Positions 25,717 through 38,072 of a stretch of 64,000 bases of DNA are shown piece after piece. The DNA comes from Erythrophleum ivorense (taxonomy: Eukaryota; Streptophyta; Magnoliopsida; Fabales; Fabaceae): NCBI GenBank assembly GCA_026724425.1, contig JAIUCV010000001.1, positions 12,754,556 to 12,818,555 of the forward strand. The letters are read 5' to 3'. Numbering within the stretch: the first letter of the stretch is position 1; every line of letters begins with the position of its first letter. Under the pieces are notes generated by a model, which saw only the letters and a list, made by a program, of their open reading frames with translations, was not told where the DNA came from and searched no databases. The position numbers and the translations under genes were made by a program.

Positions 25717-25745
25717 CACTACAAGAAAAATGCCATATACCTACA
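25717..25745. repeat. Left terminal inverted repeat of the CACTA element
   Basis: CACTACAAGAAAAATG followed by CCATATACCTACA. It matches the complement of 38041-38069 at 27 of 29 positions. Flanked outside by TGC. Confidence 0.97.
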
Positions 25746-26160
25746 ATCAATTTCTGTGGGTAAAAGATAAAAATCCGTGGGTATAGCTTTACTTGACCTA
25801 TACCCACGATCTAAATTTCAGTCAAATTTGCTTTACTTTTACCCACAGTTTTTTGATCGTGGGTATAAGTTATACCTATGGTTTCATAAAATGTGGGTAT
25901 ATCTTTAAAGTTTTACCTACGGATGCTTTATTGTCACTACATCTAATCATAATATTTTCATAAAACCTTTACCCATAGACATTTTACTGTCACTGAATCC
26001 TTTACCCATAATATTATATTGTCACTAAAACTTGAAATAAAGATTTGATAAAACTTATACCCACAGATATTTTAATGTTACTAAAACCTTTACCCATAGT
26101 AATTTTGCTACTTTATCTATAGGTGTTTTATTGTTATTGAAGCTTTTAGTGATAGGAATG
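25746..26160. repeat. Left subterminal repeat region of the CACTA element
   Basis: Contains TACCCACGATC, its complement GATCGTGGGTA, and at least four imperfect copies of a TTTACCCATAGACATTTTA-like motif followed by TGTCACT. In En/Spm elements such subterminal motif clusters bind the TnpA-type protein. That role is inferred here from position and repetition. Confidence 0.8.
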
Positions 26161-28009
26161 AATCCATAGCTATCGGATACGATTATATCATTTAACATTC
26201 CAAGCTTATCTTTCAATACATTAGTGCACATTTAATTTACACAAAAGAAAAAAATAAATATACAAGACATAATAAGTTTTTAAGTAACTAAAAGTTCATT
26301 CCATTATATTAAACAAATTCTAATAATCATCTTCATACAAAGGAAGGAGTCCATCTATCCACTCTTATACAATAGTTTTCCAAATCACAATATAAAAGAA
26401 ACCAAATGTTAAGTCAATAGGTGAAAACACATGCATAACACTTCTGGCTTTGTAGAATAACTATATCCTAGATGCTCCCTTTGAACAAGTTTGAAACTTG
26501 GTCTCAACCTACACATGGAAGTCAATGATATCAATGTTAAAAATGAGATTATAGTTTAGTGAAGTAAAAAAAAAAAAACTTATAAGACAACTAACTTTGA
26601 TTCAATTAATGCATATGGATATACCATTTTCATTAGGATTGCTTGAAGTTGAAGATCTTGGATGGCCATTAGGAGCACTGTTACCATCTGGCACCTATAT
26701 AAAAAACAAAAAATTAAAATTCTCTTAACAAGCCTTTTAGATATAAAATTCTATCATAGATATAATATGAAAAATTTGACAAACCTCTCGAGATGCTGCC
26801 TCAATAAGATCATTAACTTCTTCTCTAGAAAACCGTTGTTGAATTATAGTTAAAACATTGGTCAATAAAGTTTCAACTTTTTGGAGTCTTGCTTCTACTG
26901 CTGTATGTAATAATGAGTTGGCATTAGTGCTCTTGGCAGTTGGAATTTTTCCCATACATCGCACACGTCCTCTCTTTTCAGGCCCTAAGACTTTAAAATA
27001 TGCATCATCCTTCCAAGATGTGCATCTTTCAGTGTTTTCAGAATTTTGTGAGTTGCCCTCTCCATCCATGACCTTTTTCAGCTCATCCTAAATTTGTAAT
27101 GGATATAAAAATTATAGCACAAGTTAACCAACCAACCAATAAACAAGGAAGTGAATGGCTACATGAGGAGAGCAACAATCTTATGCTCACAACATGATCA
27201 AACTCATCCACATCTTTCACAAAAATTAAATTTTATAACAACGTACAAAAAAAAAAGAGATTCCTAGAATTAAAAACTTACAATTACTCTAGTAGCCTGC
27301 TCAGTAATAACTCTTCCATCCTTGCGAGTTCGCGTATCAATATAAATTTCTGCACGACTAGGTTGCTTTCCTACTCCTTGTTTTGCCTAAAATTTTGAAG
27401 ATAAAAATCACGTAATCTAAATAAATCATCCTTTTGAACAAAAACCAAGAACCAACATAGAGCAAAAACAAGGAACCAAATAAACTTACAATAAGGAGAA
27501 AAAATTTATGAAACATGTAAACTGTAGAAATGAAATTGACACTGACCAAAGCAGATGAAGTTGGGAGGAAGTAACAGAATACGAATTAGATATGTTTTAA
27601 AATTACGGATGTGAAAAATACATAATAATCTTGCTTGAAATATATACGAAGAACAGAATACTGTGATTCATCTTATTGCCATTCTTATTCTGCCCAAATG
27701 CAACTATATTGAAGTTACTGATGTTTAAATTATAGTGAACAAAATTTTAAGGATAGCATGACAGGTGGATGTTTATCCCCCTCCCTCTTCTCAAATACAC
27801 ACACAGTTACACAGTTGGCTAAAGACAGATATTCACGTCTAGAATCTTTTGTGGTCTCCAAATTGTTGAAACAAGCTATACTTGGAAATGCTTACTTGTA
27901 TGATAAAAATGGAGACCACGTGGAGTTGCCAAAAGAATAAGGTTTTGCCATTTTTATCTCACAATCACAGTGAATGTACTGAAGGAAGGTCCAAAAATAT
28001 CATAACATA

Positions 28010-28350
28010 TCTCAAACAATTTTAATTCCTCCAAACAGAAAAAAAAAATTATACATAGACGAAAATAAATTGTTCAATGCAAAATCATAACTCTTCCTAC
28101 CTGTATAGTTTTTAAGGCATATTCCAAAAAATATGTGGATGATATCTAAACAAACGTGCACATATCTTCCATATATCTTGTTTCTCCATCGATTCATCAT
28201 AAAAAAACATCATATATCTCAAACTGTTTTAATTCCTCCAAACCGAAAAAAAAAATTATACATAGACGAAAATGAATTGGTCAATGCATAATCATAACTC
28301 TTCCCACCTGTATATTGGACAAGTATAGAATTACGGCATATTCCAAAAGC
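28010..28350. repeat. Tandem duplication (period about 203 bp) inside a CACTA intron
   Basis: The segment with TTTTAATTCCTCCAAACAG and TTATACATAGACGAAAAT at 28010-28135 is repeated at 28213-28345 with few changes. The second copy runs into the next repeat pair. Confidence 0.85.
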
Positions 28351-28830
28351 AAGCCACATGGTTCTTTCTATATATATATATATATATATATATTCAGAAG
28401 CAATCAAATCAAATGAATGGCGTTATGTTCAGAAGCAATCAAATATATATTTTAGAAGCAATCAAATCAAATATATATATATATATATATATATTTCAGA
28501 AGCATTGAACAAAATGTTCTTACGGCAATGCAAGGTTCAGTAAATTGTAACAAAATGTTCTTACGGTTTGAACAAAATGTTAGCAATAGGATATTGGACA
28601 AGTATAGAATCACGGCATATTCCAAAAGCAAGCCACATGGTTCTTTCTATATATATATATATATATATTTCAGAAGCAATCAAATCAAATGAATGGCGTT
28701 ATGTTCAGAAGCAATCAAATATATATTTTAGAAGCAATCAAATCAAATATATACATATATATATATATATATTTCAGAAGCATTGAACAAAATGTTCTTA
28801 CGGCAATGCAAGGTTCAGTAAATTATAACA
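28311..28830. repeat. Tandem duplication (period about 280 bp) with TA microsatellites inside a CACTA intron
   Basis: The segment from GGACAAGTATAGAAT through TA runs, repeated CAGAAGCAATCAAAT motifs and GTTCTTACGGCAATGCAAGG occurs at about 28317-28550 and again at about 28597-28830, nearly identical. The TA runs differ in length between copies. The short open frames over the TA runs (IYIYIYI) are artefacts. Confidence 0.9.
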
Positions 28831-30591
28831 AGTATAAAATTAAGCAGTAATATATTTCTTATAATAATAGATCTTTCAATTTTATCATATCAAATGAAAA
28901 GTTTAGATATGATATCACCTTGTATCATAATATTAATATCCATATCGTAAGCTCAAGGCGAACAAAAATATAGAATTAACTGGCTCTTCGTTTGCACAAA
29001 ATCATTCAGGTTCAATTGGTATACCCATCGCTTTTTTCATTCTTTATTCCTAAAATTTTATAATTTAGGCACTATACCTATAAAGGTCTTGGGCTTCTAG
29101 TGTCTTTTTTAAAATGGTGTAGGAAAAAATTGAAAACAAAAAATTAAAATGAATAAGCAGTAATCATAATTTAATTAATATATATATTATTAATCTTTAA
29201 TATTAAAAGATATTATATTAATAAAAATTAAAACAAATATTAATTCTATAATATTTTATAATTACATAATATTATAAAAAATTCAGTATTTGTACTAAAT
29301 AAGAATGGCGACAAAACACCCCAGAAAACCACGTTTCAAAATAGCTTTAAAATTAATAAGAGACACCCCCAAATCTCTACCTTACAGAATATCATGTTAT
29401 ATGCATGTTTGTGTTGGCAATTAATTTTACAGAGTAACTAAGCTTTTTTTAAAGGAAGAAAACAAACCTTCTCATTAATGAATCTTGGGAGACTTTTTGT
29501 ACCCATGCAATGAATATCTTCAAGCTTTGCACGATTTCTTTTGTTAATCTCACTTAATTTCTTATTTGAAATTAAGTAAGAAAGTTAGAAGGAAAAAAAG
29601 AAAGTCAGAGATTGTTGCATTATGACATGTAAGAATATATCAATTTAATAAATAACTTACTTGTCCTTTACTAGAGCACTAATAGTGAACCAAATCTCGA
29701 TATTGAAGATGATCAACCCTCTCATCTGGCACATTAGCAGCCATTTGTTCTTCAGTCTTGCTTGGGTCATATCCCATTTTTTTTTAAATCATGCTTCCAT
29801 TGTCTCCATTTGTCACACATCTCTGACTTTAGCATATTCACCAAAATTTCTTCTTTGTCCTTATCTAACTTGGGAACAAATTCAAATCTTGTCTAAACAA
29901 GTGGAGCAAAGAGATGAAAGTTAATTTTTAAGTAAACAAAGGAAGAGTTAGACATCACAATAAAAAAAAATAGCTATAATACCATTATTGTTTTCAACAT
30001 TGATTGTTTGTAGTCATCAGGCATATCTTTCCATGATTCATAATTAATTGGAGCACATTGATGCTTCCTAACCAAGCTACCAATGAATCGAGTCAAAGTA
30101 CTTCCTTCCTCACCAATTGGGCGAAGAAGTGAATCCAATTCTACAATAATGAACTCATCTTCTGGCATGTCCCATATATCTAGCATTCTTGTAGGACCCC
30201 TTGTATTAGCATGACCTATTATAACATATTATAAGTTATAATTTGTATTGAACAACATGGAATATGAATACTGTGTGATTCATACCTTCTTCATTTTGGA
30301 CATCTTCTTCAGTAATAGGACTATGCTGGGTTTCAGATTGAGGCAAGATGCTTTCATTTGAGGAATCCAAATTCTCTACATTATCCTGATGTTCTACATT
30401 TTGTGGGCTAGTACGACGACCAGTAGTCAACCTTTTGCGCTTTGCCATGATTTCCTGCAATGTAAAATTCCAAATATAAAATCTACAATAGAAGCATCTA
30501 TATGTATACAAGAAGAATATGGATTTTAATACTAAACTATTGATGATATACCTTGTTTGGTACAATTTCCAATATAAAATGCATTTTAGTA

Positions 30592-33500
30592 CTAAAAGAA
30601 ATCCTCTTCACCAACATCTTCCAAGTCATCTTGTACATTTGGTATAATGTCCAATGGTTCATCATCATCAACCACCTCTCTAATCCATTTATCTTCAGTA
30701 TGTGTATCATTTGTTGCATTTTCACTTGATTGTTCAACCATTTGTTCAGTTTCATTGGATTTCTCATGACCCATGTCATACATATCCCTCACTTTGGCAT
30801 TTACAACTGCAAGCCAATTCCCTTGCCTCTTATCTTCCACATAAAATACCTTTTGGGCTTGGGATGCAAAAATAAAGGGGTCATCACAAATATCATCACC
30901 TGTATGCTTCAGATAATTAAAATTTACAAGAATCATTCCAAATTTATCCACCTTGCAATCCCTGTTGGGATCCACCCAATTGCATTTGAAAAGCACTTTC
31001 TTGTATCTATCAGAATAGTCTAATTCAATCACATCTGTTAAGGCACTATAATAGTTTAATTCACATGATCTACCATTTGTATCTCTTGCACTAGAATAAC
31101 TTGTAATATCACCAATTACAACAATCCCACTATCTTGAGTTGTCAAACATCTTTCTCTCTTTTGTGTATGGAATCTAAAACCATTAACAAGATATCCAGT
31201 ATATCTCCTTGCTACTTCAGATGGACCACGTGATAACCATTTAAGTTCATTTGTAATTATCGCACTTTGTTGTTCCTCCAAGCGTGCTATCTAAAATATT
31301 TTATTCATAAAAGGTAAAAGTTAATCTCAAATCAAAATTTTCTTACTATATATCTATTTTGTTATGCTTACCCTCTCACGAAACCAAACATTGAATGTTT
31401 GACTATGAGTTCTTTGGACTTCATATTGTGTCAATCGACGTGGTCGTCTTTGTCCCTTAAGAATTGCATAATGTTCCCTACAATTAAGTTTAAAACAAAC
31501 AAGTATTTATTAAGGGGGAAAAAAAGGTTCTGATGATATTAAATAGAATAAAGTGAAGACATTTCTTACTCTCAAAATGGGGTAATTGCATCATTGTTAA
31601 AAAGCACATATCGATGTGCTTGTAACAAGGTTTTCTTGTCAAGCTTAACTCTGCCTAATCTCTTTCGCTTCCTTAAATTGAATTTACAAGGTCTTTTCCT
31701 TCCTAATGGTCTTCCCACATCATGTTTAGAAGATGAATCTTCCATCAAAGTTAAATAACTTTCATCATCATTTCGACTAGGTCGGTTAAATCTAGTCTCA
31801 ACTCTTGTTAGATATCGTGAGCACATTGTCAAACTTTCATGAGCCAAATACCCTTCTGCAATTGACCCTTCAGGTTGTGCTCTATTGCGTACAAAGGATT
31901 TCAAAGTACAAAGATACCTACAAGTATACCATAAAAGAAAAGAAAAGAGGTATTATCAATGCACGTGTCCTTTATTAACATAATATATTATCTTAAAAGA
32001 AGTTAGCTCATACCTCTCAATTGGATACATACAACGGTAATGTACTGGCCCTCCAACTTGTGCTTCATAAGCCAAGTGAACTATCAAATGTACCATAATA
32101 GTGAAAAATGAAGGAGGGAAGATTGTTTCAAGTTGACAAAGAGTTTTGGCCACCTGAGACTCCAATTGTTCAATATAATCCTTGTTAAGGACCTTAGAAC
32201 AGATTTCTTTGAAAAAATGAGAAAGATCAATCAACACTAAAGTCACTTTATCAGGAAGAGAACCTTTTAATGCTTTGGGCATAAACTCTTGCTCAAAACA
32301 TGACAATCGTAACTTTTCAAACCAACTAACTTTAGTTGCTTTATTTGCACACAACGAGGGATATTTGATGAGCATTCATCTGGTGCTTTTATATTTTTTA
32401 AAACTGTAAGAAAAGCTTCTTTTTCCTTCTTAGTCATTTGGTAACATGCTCTAGGCAAAAATGTTGAGCCATTAGAAAGACGTGTTTGAGGATGAAGCAC
32501 ATTTCTTATTTCATATCTACAAGGTCTGCTCTTACCTTATAATTATCTTTAGATTTCCCTTCCTGATTCAACAATGTACCAATAATGTTATCACAAACAT
32601 TTTTTTCAATGTGCATAACATCAAGATTGTGACGTAGTACATTATGTTTCCAATATGGCAAAGTGAATAAAATACTTTTCTTCTTCCATGGTTGTGACCC
32701 ATCTGCAATTGCACCCACATCTTCAAGCTCTTCCAATTGTCTTAAGACCATATCCCCATCATATCGTATAGGACAACCCCTAAACTCTTGGGTTCCATCA
32801 AAAGACCCATGATTGTATCTCCACTTATGTTCAGGTTCCAACCATCGTTGATGACACATATAACAAAACTTTCTACTATGGTTTAACCATTGTGAAGCTG
32901 TTTCAAAACCACAGCATGGGCAAGCATACCGACCTTTAGTACTCCACCCAGACAAGTTTGCATATGCTGGGTAATCATTGATAGTCCAAATTAATGCTGC
33001 ATGCATTCGAAATGACTCTTTCTTATGAGTATCAAAGGTTTCAACCCCAATTTCCCATAATTCTTTCAACTCTTCAACTAGTGGCTGGAGATAGACATCT
33101 ATATTATTACCAGGACCTTTAAGACCAGGAATAAGCAATGACATCATAAAAGAAGGTTGTTTCATACACATCCAAGGAGGAAATTTATAAGGAATTACAA
33201 TAACAGGCCAAGTACTATGCGTAACACTCATAGTCTTAAATGGATTAAAACCATCTAAAGCCAATCCAAGCCTAACATTACGAGGGTCACTCGAAAAATC
33301 AGGGTATATAGAGTTAAATTTCTTCCAAGCAAGAGAGTCTGCTGGATGCCTTAGAAGGCCATCTTTTGTGCGATCCTCTTCATGCCATCTCATGAATGAA
33401 GCAGTTTTAAAGGACATGAAAAGCCTTTTCAACCTAGGTATCAAAGGAAACCATCGTAAAATCTTTGCTGGGATCTTTTTTCTCTCAGATGTGCTACCTT

Positions 33501-34287
33501 CATTATTCTCTGAAATAGTATGAGTTTTCCATCGTGAGACACCACACTTTGAACACACTTCATCTTTACGCTTGTCCTTCCAATACAACATACAATCATT
33601 AGGACAAGCATGGATTTTCTCATACCCTAAGCCTAATCCAGAAATTAACTTCTTTGTGTCATAATATGACTTTGGAAAAATATTCCCTTCTGGTAATACA
33701 TCTCTTAATAACTCTAATAACATTGAAAAAGACTTATCACTCCACCTATGAAGACACTTAATATGATAGAGATGTAAAATAAATGATAGTTTGGTATATT
33801 TTTCACAATTTGGGTAGAGCTTTTGTTCAGCCTCCTTAATTAATTGATGAAATTTGTCAAAGCTATTCTCTTCTCTAGATGATTGTTCACAATGTTCCCC
33901 CCTCACTTGTTCTGGAATTTCTTCATTGACATCATTCATGTGTTCTCCACTTACTTGTTCAGGCATTCCAAAAATATCATGAAGTAACCCATGCATATCA
34001 TTTTCCAGTTCTACTGTTTCTGTATTTGTACTTGTAGATGCTTCATATGTCTCTCCATGAAAAATCCATTTTTTATACCCTTTAAGAAACCCTCGACGTG
34101 GATTAGTTAGGTGCTCATAAACATTTGATCTAGGGTATCAATGAAGATTGACACATACAACACAAGGACATAAGATTTTCCCATTTACTGCTGACTTTTG
34201 AAATGCAAAGTCCAAAAATTGAAGTACACCTTGAATGTAAGCCTCACTTCTTTTAGAAGGATCACTAATCCACCTTCTATGATCCAT
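30592..34287 (-). pseudogene. CACTA transposase (TNP2-type with DUF4218 and DUF4216), decayed
   Basis: Encodes the cut-and-paste transposase of the element. Exon 1 (34287-32014) starts MDHRRWISDPSKR, the transposase-associated N-terminal domain. TNP2 blocks follow: LALDGFNPF near 33250, GPGNNIDVYLQPLVEEL near 33100, GRYACPCCGFE near 32925 and HNLDVMHIEKNV near 32600. DUF4218 contains GGPVHYRCMYPIER. Intron 32013-31918 splits IER from YLCTLKSFV. Further exons are about 31917-31573, 31477-31372 (ending NVWFRER) and 31290-30592 (DUF4216, with RRYTGYLVNGFRF). Lesions: in-frame TGA at 34140-34138 (codon 50), a one-base loss near 32508 after DLVDMK, another near 32292, and a TGA after ITPF near 31573. 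Otherwise the frame is long and well preserved, so inactivation looks recent. Confidence 0.95.
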
Positions 34288-37200
34288 TGAATAAAACTAC
34301 AAACATGCAAGAATAACATAAGATTCATAGTTAAATCATGTCAATGCACCAAAATCATTGTCATGTTATCAGCATATGGTTTCATTTCACCAGGAAACAT
34401 GTTAAAACTCACCAAAAGTAGTTGTTCATGCACAAAATCTACCACCAACTACTAGCTTGACATGCAATCCTTGAAAAGAAACAAGAAAAATGCACATCAT
34501 CACTACTCATTAGGTAAGCAAATTACTTTGTAGGTTAATACTAAATCAGTATGAACAAGAATATTTGTATGCATAAAAAATAAGCTCCTCTTGACCAATA
34601 AGAAACAATTGTATGAAATTCAATGTTAATATTTATAACCCTATTTGAAGGCTTACAATTTTTTATCCATATTTATGAATTAAAAGAGAAGAGAACTCAA
34701 ATACTGTTGGAAAGTTAAATTTCAAGTCAAAACAAATCTTTTAGCCTGAGAAGGGAGGGGGGCTCCAAATGGGAGTGAGAGAGCTGAAATGAGATTAGAG
34801 CCCTGAAGATGTGAGAAGTGTGAATAAGTTATTGCGGTATAATGTGGTAAAAAGACAATTACTTCACAAAGTTTTCAGTTAATGGCCGAACAGAATATCT
34901 GACAAGTAACTTGTCATATTTCCATCTTTTAGAAAGTTTAGTTGTTCAATATAGTAAAGTTATCCCCAGCCCAGAAAATAATATTCTAGCTAGGTTCTCG
35001 TAAAGCTTGCACCAGAATAATAAATATGGACCAACATAATTAACTTCTTTTTAATACCAAAAAAATTTGAAAGTATAAACCGAACAATTGTATTGTATAA
35101 AAATTTTAATCCTTTGAATTAAAAAATATAGAAATATGTGATTATTCAAATCCTATTTATGCAGAGTTAATAAAAAAAATTAAAACTTCATATTAGTAAT
35201 AAAAAAATTGAAGGAACTGTTTCTTCTCAATTTTAATCAAACACGTTGACTTATAAATTGTATCACTTTGATTGGCATTATTTTTAGGGTATAATTTTAT
35301 TATTTGAAGTGGTATATATGGGTGCAACCTTCGATAAATAAAAGAATGATACATAATATTAATTTTTTTTATGGATGAAACCTAATACAAAATTTATAAA
35401 TATTTACTCACTTTCTAAAAATACTATATTAATTAATGATACATATTGTTATTATCTATGAATTGACGTTAGAACAATAATTCCAATTTTGTAACATTGT
35501 AGGCTTCAATTTATATACTTTCATTATTTGTGTGGCTTTCTTTTATTACAAAAGATCTAAAAGCAAATAAAATATGCCAATATTAAAAATAAATAAAAAT
35601 TTATCATATCATTTATAGTAAAATTTGAAACGGCATATGAAATAGACCTGTGAATTTATCATATCAAGTATCATAATAGACCCTTTCTTAAACCCGTAAT
35701 TAATTACTTGGAATAAACTCATCTCAAAATACTCATTAAGGAGTAAACCTGTATAGGCACATGCGTTACACAAGTAGCTAGCTAGAATATCAATTTTCTA
35801 TTTAAAAAAAAAAAAGTGAGCTGACAATGATGCTTCTGTTATCTTGTCACTAAGAATATGAAAGTGTTTAATAGCATTTTCCTAAAAGAGTAAAGCGAAA
35901 GGCCTAGTTACCTAATATTAATATATATTTTACAAAATACTTTTATAAAGGTAATGTTTCCCTGTAAAGGAGACCAAAACTGCCTAGTCATACTAAAATA
36001 TTCAGGGACACATGCATGCCTTAAAGTTACTCCTTTACAAGTCGAATAATGTTAAAAGTATGGATACATCTCTTTTCTTCTCTAACTTGGCAGTTCCCAG
36101 AAATCAGAAATGCTACTAAACAAGCATATCTTATCTCATTGCACGCAAACACAAATTCTTTGTCAAACAAATATTGAATATAAGAAAGTTGCAGAACCAT
36201 CATTTTGAAATGACCTCCAAATGTGACAAGTATAAATGTTCATATCACACTTCAAGCAAACACATCTCATTATGCACAAATATTAATAGTATTATATTGA
36301 GCTAAATAATGAAAGAAAACTTACAGTGATTATATCTGAATTGGCAGTCACAATTTGTTTTTCAACAAGCTGAAATTTATTCTATTAGAAGAAATTAGTC
36401 CTGAAAAGAGGGTGGAGACAACTTGTTAGAAACAAAAGGTTGAGACAAGGTGATTGGTTCCTTCTCTACATGGATGATGATGATGGTGAGTTGGTATTGA
36501 AATTTCAAAGAAGCTTTAAATCATTTGGTCATGCTATTCCAAAAGTTACAATTAGATTATAAACTTGGCTACTATGTATTATTTATGGTATGAGAACTCT
36601 GAACTTTCTTTTTGAAGTTTATATATAGTTATGTATAAGCATTGTATATTCAATCTATAAAACAGGGGAGGTGAGGCTTAGAATATGAGCAGAACAAAAT
36701 CAATTTATAACAAAACAATTTATTTTTTCTGTTAACTCCAAATCATTCATCCCTTTAATATATATATATATATATAAACATATAAAAAGTTACATTGTTC
36801 ATGATGGTGAATAGTGACTTATCCATTGGGCCACGTTTTTTTTATATACTTTCTAAAAATTAGTATTATTGTTTCATGAGACCTGTAAACATTTTAAATT
36901 ATCCATATATTTGCACAAGTAACTAACTAGTTATATATAAAAGAAGACAAAAACTATACAAATTAGTGCAATAGTAAGAGACTCATGGAAAAATAAAGTA
37001 AAAACAAAGGAAGAAATTTAAAAGGATTCATGCTCAATAATCAATATACTAACGAATTCACCCGTGATCCACTTCAAACAATCTTCTCTTGTTCATGTCA
37101 TCCTCCTTGATAGTAAAATCCCAAAGGTCCCGATATTTCTCTTTGAAATCCCACTTCTCTGTGAGAAAAGTATTTATTCTTTTCACTTCCAACCTATTTT

Positions 37201-37900
37201 ACAAATTGAAACCAAAAAAAAAAAGAGAAAACAATTTAACCCCAATATTCATATCTCCTTATATAATAATCTGGCATTTTCACAAGCACCAGATGGTTAA
37301 AAAAAGAAAACAAGCCACTACCACACTTGGCTTCTGAACGAGTTGCCTTACGCAGAGCTAGCGAAGGGAGACCAAAAGCAGGAGCTTTTTAAGTGCGCTC
37401 TGAAACAAAGGAGGCAGATACGTGAATGAAGTGAGATCTTGGAACAAAACCTAGCCATTTAAACCCAGTTATCAAACAAATGAAACCGAAATAACTTTCA
37501 TGCTTTAGTTGGATTTGATATTAGAAAAAAAAATTATGATATTACAAATAAGCACCAGAGGGATGAGATGAAGATATGCAACTTAAGAGGACATCACTGA
37601 AAAAGATCATTTCTACGAAGCTTGCAAATCATACCAGTGACTAGAGAAGCAAACAAAACACCATCGACTTTCAAAATCTGAAAATGTTGAACAGAGATCT
37701 GGGAACTTCGATGAGAAATTGCTTTGCCTTCTCCTCCTCACATGCTTGCACGATGCCCTTTCTTCGCCTCTTCACACCAGCGTCAAATCAGTGGATGAAA
37801 GAAATTTTGAGATACCCGCGGATTTTCAGCGCCTTCAGGAGGGAACGCAGGAGCATAGTGAAATTTTGGGGTTTTTTAACCCACACTAACAAATTATAGG
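34288..37900 (-). other. 5' leader/promoter side of the CACTA element
   Basis: This 3.6-kb stretch lies between the transposase start and the right subterminal repeats. I see no conserved coding exon. A GC-richer patch at about 37640-37890, next to the right end, has the place expected for an untranslated first exon read leftwards. The rest is AT-rich and is probably a long first intron. The plus-strand frames at 37064-37337 and 37684-37899 are not supported as genes. Confidence 0.55.
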
Positions 37901-37904
37901 TAAA

Positions 37905-38040
37905 TTTTTATTTAAGACTTTTAGCCACACTTTTTAGCTATGGGTAAATATAATACTATGTATACCTATATCTATTTAGCTTGTCTGTAACTATAACCTA
38001 TCTTTACCTACAATTTTTTTAACCTGTCACTGAAAATGAC
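37905..38040. repeat. Right subterminal repeat region of the CACTA element
   Basis: Contains AGCTATGGGTAAATA, CTATCTTTACCTACA and GTCACTGAAAATGACTG motifs, variants of the units at the left end in opposite orientation. Confidence 0.75.
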
Positions 38041-38069
38041 TGTGGGTATATGACATTTTTCTTGTAGTG
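38041..38069. repeat. Right terminal inverted repeat of the CACTA element
   Basis: Ends CATTTTTCTTGTAGTG, followed outside by TGC, the same trinucleotide as at the left border. Confidence 0.97.
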
Positions 38070-38072
38070 TGC

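Larger units (their letters stand above)
26640..30448 (-). pseudogene. Second CACTA gene, Ptta/En/Spm (Transposase_24-like, TnpA-type), decayed
   Basis: Related proteins bind element ends or assist transposition. Exon 1 (30448-30286) starts MAKRKRLTTGRR. Exon 2 (30215-29983) contains GPTRMLDIWDMPEDEF, SLLRPIGEEGSTLTRFIGSL and NYESWKDMP, the family's conserved blocks. Exon 3 (29892 to about 29665) contains CDKWRQWKHDLKK, then a nine-A run at about 29777-29785 shifts the frame before GYDPSKTEEQ, and a stop sits between VHY and CSS. Exon 4 (about 29562-29470) has MGTKSLPRFINEK. Exon 5 (about 27387-27283) has QPSRAEIYIDTRTRKDGRV. Exon 6 (about 27087-26786) is charged and contains RLQKVETLLTNVL, a likely coiled-coil end. 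A last exon near 26690-26640 is probable. The 2-kb intron between exons 4 and 5 holds tandem repeats. Confidence 0.88.
25717..38069 (-). mobile_element. CACTA (En/Spm) DNA transposon, 12,353 bp, both ends and target duplication present
   Basis: The left end is CACTACAAGAAAAATG and the right end is its exact complement. The terminal inverted repeat continues to 29 bp with two mismatches. A 3-bp TGC duplication flanks the element (25714-25716 and 38070-38072), as expected for CACTA superfamily insertion. Subterminal regions contain many copies of TACCCAC/TACCCATA-type motifs in both orientations. Inside are two gene regions transcribed leftwards: a TNP2/DUF4218/DUF4216 transposase (34287-30592) and a Ptta/En/Spm second gene (30448 to about 26640). 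Both contain stops or frameshifts, so the copy should not be autonomous, although its ends might still be mobilised. Confidence 0.97.

Noticed and set aside
28358..28786. Open frames with IYIYIYI repeats
   Set aside because: They are translations of TA microsatellites in a transposon intron.
31956..32500. Two overlapping open frames that look like separate small genes
   Set aside because: They are consecutive pieces of one transposase frame separated by single-base deletions near 32508 and 32292.
25717..38069. Possible novel multi-gene system on the minus strand
   Set aside because: Terminal CACTA repeats, TGC duplication and TNP2/DUF4218/DUF4216 and Ptta/En/Spm sequences identify it as a CACTA transposon.
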